Shown here in pieces: positions 1 to 5,300 of a DNA stretch of 7,601 nucleotides (within the stretch, counting starts at the first letter, position 1; every line of letters begins with the position of its first letter). The stretch comes from JBEKIK01 sp050013075 (lineage in GTDB: Bacteria; Planctomycetota; Planctomycetia; Pirellulales; Thermoguttaceae). Under the pieces are notes generated by a model, which saw nothing but the letters and a program-made list of their open reading frames with translations, was not told where the DNA came from and searched no databases. The stretch is taken from NCBI GenBank assembly GCA_050013075.1, contig JBEKFZ010000150.1, positions 1-7,601 on the forward strand. Reading direction: 5' to 3'. Both the position numbers and the translations under genes were made by a program.

Positions 1-181
1 GACAAACGATTCACTGAAATCCCATTATCAATAGTGTTTTTTACTCTTTCCAGCGTTTTTCAGTAGACATCGAAATCATCCTAAATTGGAAACTGGGAGA
101 ATTGGGCATTTTTTAGGAAAGTGCAGTAAAAGATAAAAGATATTCTTGTGTTTTTTTGGGAATATGAGGTTATTCCGGGAT
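1..181. other. AT-rich non-coding flank
   Basis: No supportable gene is visible here. The stretch is AT-rich, with T-runs at 37-42 and 151-157. A six-base-pair dyad (GGAATA at 159-164, TATTCC at 171-176) lies just past the stop of the DUF1559 remnant. Read leftward the dyad is followed by A, not T, so it does not look like an intrinsic terminator for the minus-strand genes. Confidence 0.5.
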
Positions 182-463
182 TTAATACTCCCCGACGATA
201 TCGCCGCTGGAACGAGTGCCCAGGGCCCGCCATAGGGCCAAATCAATGTCATTCGTGACGGACCGCGCAGCCCCGTCCAAAAGCAGGATATTCACGTGTC
301 CGCGGTGGTAGCTCCGCGAGGTGACGGCCGCGAATGTCCGCTTCGTGGACGACCGGCCTTCGCGGCTGGAAATGAAGTCGATGTCGTAATTTTCAAACGT
401 TATTTTGGTATTCGGCTGAAAAACGGTGGTGAATCCCGTGTGATACACCCGGGCGTCGATATT
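182..463 (-). pseudogene. 3' remnant of a DUF1559 (H-X9-DG) protein gene
   Basis: This frame encodes about 94 residues matching the C-terminal end of DUF1559 proteins, the pilin-like secreted proteins that are greatly expanded in planctomycetes. Seen in the sequence: a YHTGFTTVF..PNT segment, then YDIDFISSREG, then AAVTSRSYH, and the signature H-R-G-HVNILLL-D-G, with exactly nine residues between His and Asp-Gly. It ends with the family-like DLALWRALGTR segment. The N-terminal two thirds, including the prepilin-type leader and transmembrane helix, are absent. A TAG at 466-464 closes the frame immediately upstream. The first possible start is a GTG at 448-446, which falls inside conserved sequence (ARVYHTGF) and so is unlikely to be real. 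The upstream arabinanase frame overlaps this fragment and stops at 400. I read it as the leftover of a truncated gene; a functional short protein is unlikely. Confidence 0.8.
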
Positions 464-1566
464 CTAAAATATGGACTGTCATTCATCTGGACACATTCAT
501 ATTTTTTGTTTTCTTGCGGAAGTACCGGATTTTTCAATGGTTCGCCGGGGACCGGCCAGCCGTCTTCGGTCCATGTCAAAGGACGGATTTGGAGCGTGGC
601 GATTCCCCTGTTTTCGCCGTCGTAGAAATGGTAGACGAGCCAATCCTTGTCGCCGTCATGGAGGATTGAGTTGTGTCCCGGTCCGATATACCGGCCGGCG
701 CCTTCCAAGACCAGCGTTCCACCGCCGTCGAGCATCGGCTTGCCGCTTTTGTCCACATACGGGCCGGTGATTTGTTTGCAGCGGCCCACCCTAATATTGT
801 AGTCGCTTTTCACACCGCGGCAGCAAAAATCGAAAGACGCGAAAAGATAGTAATAGTCGCCCTTGCGAAAAATATAGGCCCCCTCTATTGCCCTGGGCTC
901 TTCGGGACGGGAGGCAAGAGAGTATAAGTTGGTATCATCGGCCGAGGTCTTGCCGGTGCTGATGTCCAAACGCCGCATTTTGATGCCGCTCCAGAACGAT
1001 CCGAAGCACAACCACGGGTTATTCCCGTTGTCCATGACCGGGTTCGCGTCGATGGCGTTCCAGTCGTCAGTTTTAAAAGATTCGATCACCTTTCCCTGAT
1101 CGACCCATTTGTAGTCCTTGCCTTGCGGATCGAGCGTAGCGTTGGTCGCCAGACCGATGCAGGAACGGTTGCTACCAAAGGTGGATATCGAATAATAAAG
1201 ATGGTATTTCCCGTTGAAGAATAGAATATCCGGGGCCCAAGGAAACACCGCGCCGGGGATCTCTTGTTTCGTCCATTCGGGCAGTTTATCGAAAACTTTG
1301 CCCACGATTTTCCAATTTAACAAGTCAGGTGATTGTCTGATGGGAATGCCGGGCCCGGTGCAAAAGATATAGTACGCTCCCGCTTCCTTGATGATATGAG
1401 GGTCGTGCACCCGGCGCACGTCTCCTTCCTGGGCATGGGAGCGGGACGGCATGTTCAGAACCGCCTGGAAAAAAACAACAAGTAAAACCAAACTCCTAAA
1501 CAGACTCCCGGAGCAAGCTCCGGGGCTAAACAAACTCCCTTTTGGGCTAAACATTGAATGCGACAT
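400..1566 (-). CDS. Secreted GH43 endo-alpha-1,5-L-arabinanase-like glycoside hydrolase
   Basis: Likely a secreted glycosidase that cuts alpha-1,5-arabinan of plant pectin, with a five-bladed beta-propeller GH43 fold. Counting from the ATG at 1566 (388 residues), the expected three acidic residues are present: Asp55 in VHDPHI (general base), Asp173 in NAIDANP (pKa modulator) and Glu228 in AIEGAY (general acid). His298 in GPGHNS matches the conserved metal-near histidine, and the FCCRG...YNIRVGR...ITGPYVDKSG...GGGT stretch is typical of arabinanases. A signal peptide is visible: hydrophobic core LVLLVVFFQAVL, then SRSHAQ as a plausible cleavage site. The ATG at 1566 is preferred because GGAG lies nine bases upstream; a GTG at 1581 is in frame but overlaps that GGAG. 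Two oddities stand out: a dyad repeat forms the residues before the signal core, and about the last 20 residues are read out of frame from a DUF1559 remnant. Other GH43 activities (arabinofuranosidase, xylosidase) are less likely but possible. Confidence 0.87.
   Translation of the reverse strand: MSHSMFSPKGSLFSPGACSGSLFRSLVLLVVFFQAVLNMPSRSHAQEGDVRRVHDPHIIKEAGAYYIFCTGPGIPIRQSPDLLNWKIVGKVFDKLPEWTKQEIPGAVFPWAPDILFFNGKYHLYYSISTFGSNRSCIGLATNATLDPQGKDYKWVDQGKVIESFKTDDWNAIDANPVMDNGNNPWLCFGSFWSGIKMRRLDISTGKTSADDTNLYSLASRPEEPRAIEGAYIFRKGDYYYLFASFDFCCRGVKSDYNIRVGRCKQITGPYVDKSGKPMLDGGGTLVLEGAGRYIGPGHNSILHDGDKDWLVYHFYDGENRGIATLQIRPLTWTEDGWPVPGEPLKNPVLPQENKKYECVQMNDSPYFRISTPGCITRDSPPFFSRIPK
1502..1551. 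repeat. REP-like dyad repeat with a shortened second copy, inside the GH43 signal region
   Basis: Read on the minus strand there are two copies of TTTAGCCC-(insert)-GGGAGT, with heads at 1551-1544 and 1530-1523, a spacing of 21 bases. The first has only AAAA as insert. The second has a full dyad: CCCGGAGC (1507-1514) and GCTCCGGG (1517-1524) around AA, an 8-base-pair perfect stem. The 21-base period keeps the reading frame, giving the peptide FSPKGSLFSPGACSGSLF. The TTTAGCCC head also occurs in the repeat at 5217-5270. Confidence 0.7.
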
Positions 1567-1610
1567 AATTAACAACTCCACTAATAATTCATAATTAGGG
1601 TCAATATTTT

Positions 1611-2432
1611 TTATCCGCCTAGAGATTCTCTGAGGTTTCGGAGTTCATCGGCCAGACGGCGTTGGTCCGAGGCGAGTGTTTCCAATTCCGAGCGAAGTTG
1701 GGCCAATTCCGTGCGGAGCAATTCGATATCGCGCTTTTGGGCCGCCGTTTGAGCGCCTACGCCAGCGGCCGGAATATTTGATCCGGGCGACGTCGCCGCA
1801 TGGGAAACGCTCGGCTGCGCGACCGGAGAATCATCGGCATATTCGTCGCGAAAGGCGACTTTCGGCGTGGCTGCGCCGGAATACTTTATTTTCAAGGCAT
1901 CCAGTTCGCGGGGCTTATACAATGCGTGCGAAACCGCGTGTCCGCGTCCTTCTGGCGTCAGGGAGATGACCAATCCCTTGGATTTTAGCGTGTCGATGAT
2001 AGTCTTCATGGCCGCCAGGTCCGAAATCGGATCCATGCGCGAGGCCCGGCCGCGAAGCTCGCCCACGGTCTGATCGCCGCGGAGCAAGAGTTCGGTCATT
2101 ACCGAGAGTTCCACTTTTTCCACGCCCAGCCATTCGTAGAGATAATGGCGGAATTTGGCCACTCGGCCGTAGCCTTCGATAATTCCCACCGCTCCGAGTT
2201 CGCGCAAGCGGTCGAGCGATTCCTCCACGTCGGCCGGTTCGAGTTGCATGACCGGATCGCGGTTGCTTTTCTGGTTGCAGCCGGTGCGGATGGCGTTAAG
2301 CGACATGGGATAGATGTCGGGCGTGGTTTTGGCCTTTTCGGCCAACACGCCCAGCACTCGGCGGTCGATGGCGCTAAGAGGCTGCCAGCGGGGACTGGAC
2401 TGAGATTGAGGGGTCGGGGATGCGTCAGACAC
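1611..2432 (-). CDS. yceH: YceH/UPF0502 (DUF480) winged-helix protein
   Basis: This 273-residue protein matches the DUF480/UPF0502 family typified by E. coli YceH, which folds as tandem winged-helix domains; its molecular role is not established. Seen: the family-like N-terminal block with LSAIDRRVLGVLAEKAKTTPDIYPMSLNAIRTGCNQKSNRDP (residues 19-60), the second conserved block LSVMTELLLRGDQTVGELRGRASRM (109-133) and SHALYKPRE (168-176). After a low-complexity linker (about 186-230), residues 232-270 form a charged heptad-rich helix (ELLRTELAQLRSELETL and following), a likely coiled coil for self-association. The start is a GTG at 2432 with GGAG eight bases upstream, which suits the short, disordered N-terminus before the conserved block. 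It lies 64 bases after marC and 44 bases before the arabinanase, all leftward. Family assignment is strong; function is unknown. Confidence 0.9.
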   Translation of the reverse strand: MSDASPTPQSQSSPRWQPLSAIDRRVLGVLAEKAKTTPDIYPMSLNAIRTGCNQKSNRDPVMQLEPADVEESLDRLRELGAVGIIEGYGRVAKFRHYLYEWLGVEKVELSVMTELLLRGDQTVGELRGRASRMDPISDLAAMKTIIDTLKSKGLVISLTPEGRGHAVSHALYKPRELDALKIKYSGAATPKVAFRDEYADDSPVAQPSVSHAATSPGSNIPAAGVGAQTAAQKRDIELLRTELAQLRSELETLASDQRRLADELRNLRESLGG

Positions 2433-2496
2433 GATGATGGCTCCGGTACGGATTTCGTAGTTTATTTAACACATTGGGCGCAAAATGACAATCCGG

Positions 2497-3207
2497 CTAA
2501 TCATAGTTGGGGAAATAATGTCTTGTTGTTGATAGTGGCATCGCATAAGCCCACGGGTTGCAACCCGTGGGCTTTTCTGCCCGCGATACGGCAATTGTTT
2601 TTCGGGCCGATTGGTCCCGCGTGAATTCTTCCATTCCGTTGAGGAACATTTGCACGGCGATGACCGTAAGGATCATGCCCATCAGCCGTTCGCAGGCCTG
2701 CAATCCCCGCCGTCCCAGTAACCGGCTTAGGACTGACGAGAGCATGAGAATAATCGTGGAAAAGCTCCAGGCAATCAGCAGGGCGAGAAACCATTGCCAA
2801 ATCCGTTCCGGATGCCCGGAAGTGAATAGCATAAGGGTGGCCATGCAGGAAGGCCCGGCCACGAACGGCGTGGCCAAGGGAACGATGAAGGGTTCGCCGC
2901 CGGCGGGGTTGTCCGCGCCGATGTTGGGGTGGAACAGGCCGGGAAAGATCATGCCCAATGCGATGATGAACAACAGCACTCCGCCGGAAATGTACAAAGC
3001 CGGCCGGCCGATGTGCAGCAGCGAGGTTAACGTCGGCCCGAAGAACAAAAAGAAACACAAAATCAGGAGGGCAAATACGTTTTCACGGGCCACCACCCAA
3101 GACCTGCGCCGCTCGTCCAGGTCTTTTATTTGACTCATGAACATGGGGACGTTGCCAATTGGGTCCATGATTAAAAATAAGGTCAATATCGCGGAAAAAA
3201 GTTCCAT
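2497..3207 (-). CDS. MarC-family integral membrane protein
   Basis: A 236-residue protein of the MarC (UPF0056) family of polytopic inner-membrane proteins. The E. coli founder was once linked to multiple antibiotic resistance, a link later withdrawn, and the transported substrate is unknown. Seen: an N-terminal helix running into the family motif DPIGNVPMF (residues 15-23), hydrophobic segments near 42-62 and 70-91, the second family motif VPLATPFVAGP (109-119), and further helices near 137-160 and 173-191, giving about six membrane passes in all. The ATG at 3207 is chosen because the family's first helix begins right there (MELFSAILTLFLIMDP). The frame stays open upstream to 3330, but that extension is basic, unlike the family, and precedes the likely promoter. 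No clear Shine-Dalgarno site is visible. The tail after about residue 195 is not MarC-like and contains KPTGCNPWA, encoded by a perfect palindrome. Confidence 0.9.
   Translation of the reverse strand: MELFSAILTLFLIMDPIGNVPMFMSQIKDLDERRRSWVVARENVFALLILCFFLFFGPTLTSLLHIGRPALYISGGVLLFIIALGMIFPGLFHPNIGADNPAGGEPFIVPLATPFVAGPSCMATLMLFTSGHPERIWQWFLALLIAWSFSTIILMLSSVLSRLLGRRGLQACERLMGMILTVIAVQMFLNGMEEFTRDQSARKTIAVSRAEKPTGCNPWAYAMPLSTTRHYFPNYD
2547..2574. repeat. 28-base perfect palindrome (REP-like) inside the marC 3' end
   Basis: The left half reads AAGCCCACGGGTTG and the right half is its exact reverse complement, with no mismatch and no loop. It encodes residues 212-220 (KPTGCNPWA) of the MarC tail, and being a palindrome gives the same peptide on the other strand. 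The AAGCCC...GGGCTT ends resemble the heads of the dyads at 1502-1551 and 5217-5270. It is inside a coding frame with no T-run on the marC sense strand, so a mobile REP-type element is likelier than a terminator. Confidence 0.75.
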
Positions 3208-3271
3208 GGCCGAATTTCGCGGTTTGGAGATAGGGAAAATCCTCGATTTTGATAGGGGAATTATCCCCAAA

Positions 3272-3300
3272 AATATACTCCTGCGCCGCGTTTTATGCAA
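3272..3300 (-). promoter_or_regulatory. Candidate promoter for the marC-yceH-GH43 unit
   Basis: Read leftward, TTGCAT (3300-3295) and TATATT (3277-3272) are separated by exactly 17 bases. The -10 box matches the sigma-70 consensus at five of six bases and the -35 box at three of six. The predicted start, near 3265, is about 57 bases upstream of the marC ATG. A short dyad GGGGA-ATTA-TCCCC (3255-3268) lies at that start. Predicted by eye only. Confidence 0.35.
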
Positions 3301-3326
3301 ATGATGTTTGGGGTATGGACATTTGC
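3297..3326. promoter_or_regulatory. Inverted repeat between divergent promoters, candidate operator
   Basis: GCAAATG (3297-3303) and CATTTGC (3320-3326) form a perfect seven-base inverted repeat; the arm centres are 23 bases apart, about two helical turns. The left arm overlaps the -35 box of the leftward candidate promoter, and the right arm ends three bases before the -35 box of the rightward one. This is a fitting position for a dimeric regulator of both units, but no regulator gene is present in the window. Confidence 0.3.
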
Positions 3327-3329
3327 CCA

Positions 3330-3358
3330 TTGCTTTTCAGCCAAACTCCCGAGATAAT
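3330..3358 (+). promoter_or_regulatory. Candidate promoter for the kinase-nucleotidyltransferase pair
   Basis: TTGCTT (3330-3335) and GATAAT (3353-3358) are 17 bases apart; the -10 box matches the sigma-70 consensus at five of six bases and the -35 box at three of six. Transcription would begin near 3365, 43 bases before the ATG at 3408. That argues against the earlier in-frame starts at 3249 and 3357. Predicted by eye only. Confidence 0.35.
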
Positions 3359-3407
3359 GCTGTTCCCGTTATTTTTGCTTTGTACGACCAAATATATTAC
3401 GGCAATC

Positions 3408-4208
3408 ATGTGTTCCGCACCTGTCCTTGATATCACTGACTGTATCGGTGCGGTTCCGTATCGCATGGCCTTTGCCGGCGGTTGGATCGATCAGCCGTTT
3501 GTTTCCAAACACAATCCCGATCCGCCCGGTTCGATGGTGGTGGTGGCCCTGGAGCCGCGGTATCGCTTCATGGACCGCTCGGGCATGGCCACCGGCACGC
3601 GCCGCGTGGCGTTAAAAATGTGGAACGGCCGCCTGCCCGACCGCGATCCGGCCGAGTTGGTCAGGGAGTTGTACGCCGAGGAGAACCGGGGCAAGCCGGA
3701 TCCCTCCGGGTCGCAGGACATGATCGGGCTGATCTACCCCGGGGTGAACCGCTTGGATTTCGACATCGAATACGAGGGCGGAATCTTCCCCAAACACATC
3801 CAGTCGAACAACGATCCGGCGGTCGCCAATTGGCTGAATGAAGTAATACACGTGGTTCCCGTCTCGCCTCGTCCGGATGGGTACAACCCGCTGGGAATAA
3901 AGAACCTTGACCCGCAGTGGATTCGGCGCCTGGGGCAGTCGGGCAAGGACTGTTACCGGGCCATAGTCGATCGGGACCTGAAGGCATTGGGCGCATCGAT
4001 GAACGATTGCATGAAGTGCTGGGAAGCCATCCTGCCCCACACGGTCAGGCACCCCACAATCGGCATCGACCTGCTGGGGCTGCTGCATTATTATCAAGCA
4101 AAATATCCGGGCGCGATGTATTCCGGGTGCGGCGGCGGATACTTATACGTCGTTTCGGAAAAGCCCGTTGCGGGAGCGCTGCGGATCACGGTTCGCATTG
4201 CCCGGTGA
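3408..4208 (+). CDS. Short GHMP-kinase-like protein
   Basis: A 266-residue protein with the GHMP small-molecule kinase layout (family of galactokinase, mevalonate kinase and heptose-phosphate kinase). Seen: an N-terminal PYRMAFAGGWID (residues 17-28) matching the R-x-x-GG-x-D substrate motif; SGMATGT (58-64) where the family's ATP loop GSGLGSS is expected; GSQDMIGLIYPGVNRLDF (101-118) matching the GKQDQ...GG.N block; and GAMYSGCGGGYLYV (236-249) matching the C-terminal GHMP motif. It is short, as GHMP kinases usually run to 300 residues or more: the strands normally between GG-x-D and the ATP loop are missing, and the loop lacks the paired serines. The ATG at 3408 fits a candidate promoter and begins shortly before the conserved block, but has no clear ribosome site. 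The next gene, 39 bases on, is a cytidylyltransferase-like protein. A sugar or polyol kinase is the likely ancestry; present catalysis is uncertain. Confidence 0.75.
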   Translation: MCSAPVLDITDCIGAVPYRMAFAGGWIDQPFVSKHNPDPPGSMVVVALEPRYRFMDRSGMATGTRRVALKMWNGRLPDRDPAELVRELYAEENRGKPDPSGSQDMIGLIYPGVNRLDFDIEYEGGIFPKHIQSNNDPAVANWLNEVIHVVPVSPRPDGYNPLGIKNLDPQWIRRLGQSGKDCYRAIVDRDLKALGASMNDCMKCWEAILPHTVRHPTIGIDLLGLLHYYQAKYPGAMYSGCGGGYLYVVSEKPVAGALRITVRIAR

Positions 4209-4247
4209 TAGTTGTATTGTACATCTAATGTAGGACGGATCGGTAAC

Positions 4248-5066
4248 GTGAGGAACGTTGTTGTCAGCGGCAGTTTCGATGATATAAAATCGCCCCAGGT
4301 GCGGTTCCTGCAAGAGGCCGCAAGACTGGGACCGCTTAGAGTCTTGCTCTGGTCCGACGAAGTGGTGTGGCATCTGGAGGGCAAAACACCCAAGTTTCCC
4401 GAGGCGGAGCGGATGTATATCCTGGAATCGCTGCGATATGTCCACGGCGTTACGCTTTGTACCGGCACGGTCCTAAGCGATGCACTGCCACAGTTCGACA
4501 GACCTCGGCCCGCGATTTGGGCGATCGATGAAGCCGGCGACACCCCGGCCAGGCGGGATTATTGCCGGTCGCGGGGATTGGAATATCGCGTGCTCCGGGG
4601 CGCTGACCTGGCGGGCTTTCCCCAAGAGCCGGCGGATGCCGCGGAAACGTCGCCGCGCAAACGCGTGATCGTGACTGGTTGTTACGACTGGTTCCACTCG
4701 GGACATGTGCGTTTTTTTGAAGAGGCCTCCGCCCTGGGCGATTTATATGCGGTTGTGGGGCATGATGCAAATATCGAACTGCTGAAAGGCAAAGGGCATC
4801 CCCTGTACGGCGAACAAGAACGGCGATACATGGTCCAATCCGTTCGCTTTGTTAAGCGAGCCTTGATCTCCAGCGGGATGGGCTGGCTGGACGCGGAACC
4901 CGAGATCGAACACATCAAACCGGATATATACATGGTGAATGAAGACGGCGATCGGCCGGAAAAAAAGCAGTATTGCGAAGCCCATGGGATCGAGTACCGG
5001 GTGCTGAAACGGATTCCCAAGGACGGACTCCCACGAAGAGCGGGCACCGAACTGCGGGGATTTTAA
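4248..5066 (+). CDS. Tandem cytidylyltransferase-like protein, first domain degenerate
   Basis: A 272-residue protein of two repeated nucleotidyltransferase (HxGH superfamily) domains about 136 residues apart. Enzymes of this type join CTP or ATP to a phosphorylated alcohol. Domain 2 has VIVTGCYDWFHSGHVRF (residues 140-156) with HSGH intact at 150-153. Domain 1 has VVVSGSFDDIKSPQVRF (4-20), where both histidines are replaced (KSPQ, 14-17). Later parts also pair up: LEGKTPKFPEAERMYILESLRYV with LKGKGHPLYGEQERRYMVQSVRFV, and DYCRSRGLEYRVLRG with QYCEAHGIEYRVLKR. The C-terminus ends PRRAGTELRGF, near where the family's second nucleotide motif is expected. The GTG at 4248 is preferred over an in-frame TTG at 4212: it sits just before the first strand, with GGA motifs about 8-12 bases upstream. 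It follows the GHMP-like gene by 39 bases, so co-expression is likely. Eukaryotic phosphoethanolamine cytidylyltransferase has the same tandem plan but with the second domain degenerate. Confidence 0.83.
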   Translation: MRNVVVSGSFDDIKSPQVRFLQEAARLGPLRVLLWSDEVVWHLEGKTPKFPEAERMYILESLRYVHGVTLCTGTVLSDALPQFDRPRPAIWAIDEAGDTPARRDYCRSRGLEYRVLRGADLAGFPQEPADAAETSPRKRVIVTGCYDWFHSGHVRFFEEASALGDLYAVVGHDANIELLKGKGHPLYGEQERRYMVQSVRFVKRALISSGMGWLDAEPEIEHIKPDIYMVNEDGDRPEKKQYCEAHGIEYRVLKRIPKDGLPRRAGTELRGF

Positions 5067-5200
5067 GCATATTACAATCTTTGTGTTAAGGTTTGAGTGC
5101 GTTTTGCGCAAATGTTTTTTATTGCAAATTGCTAATTGAACAAACATAACCACTTGCGCGATTTGTCACTGTAATTCCGAATTTGTAAATCAAGCGGCCT

Positions 5201-5229
5201 TTGACTGTGGCGTAAACCCCCGGTGTATT
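5201..5229 (+). promoter_or_regulatory. Weak candidate promoter for the helicase gene
   Basis: TTGACT (5201-5206, five of six matches to TTGACA) is 17 bases from TGTATT (5224-5229, four of six matches to TATAAT). The -10 box falls in the stem end and loop of the repeat at 5217-5238, so if real the repeat supplies part of the promoter. Transcription would start about 65 bases before the helicase ATG. Eye prediction only. Confidence 0.25.
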
Positions 5230-5270
5230 CACCGGGGGCTAAATAAGGGTGTGTTCACCGGGGGCTAAAT
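5217..5270. repeat. REP-like dyad with a partial tandem copy
   Basis: CCCCCGGTG (5217-5225) and CACCGGGGG (5230-5238) form a perfect nine-base-pair stem around the loop TATT. A second copy at 5248-5270 repeats the 23 bases of 5222-5244 with one mismatch (A to G) at a 26-base period, but lacks the left stem arm. Read on the minus strand both copies begin ATTTAGCCCCCGGTGAA, the same TTTAGCCC head as the repeat in the arabinanase gene. In both places an incomplete copy comes first and a complete copy second in that orientation. Confidence 0.75.
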
Positions 5271-5300
5271 TATTGCGAATTACATTTTTTCGAGAAATTC

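Larger units (their letters stand above)
5067..5300. other. Intergenic region before the helicase
   Basis: No gene is visible. The left part is AT-rich and includes a ten-base palindrome TTTGCGCAAA (5103-5112) followed by T6 at 5115-5120; the stem is too short for a confident terminator. The right part carries the repeat pair at 5217-5270 and a weak candidate promoter, listed separately. Confidence 0.5.

Noticed and set aside
2145..2624. Long open frame on the plus strand across yceH and the marC tail
   Set aside because: It lies opposite two well-supported genes and has no recognisable domain. Its KPTGCNPWA segment is only the palindrome read from the other strand.
3208..3330. In-frame upstream extension of marC by 41 residues to an ATG-like start at 3330
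   Set aside because: The extension is basic and unlike the family, whose first helix begins at the ATG at 3207, and it covers the candidate leftward promoter and dyads.
3249..3407. Earlier in-frame starts for the GHMP-like gene (3249, 3357)
   Set aside because: They precede or overlap the candidate promoter, and the added residues show no family motif; homology-like sequence begins after 3408.
5217..5270. CRISPR array or intrinsic terminator
   Set aside because: Only two imperfect copies at a 26-base period with no spacers, so not CRISPR. The stem is not followed by a T-run in either direction strongly enough for a terminator.
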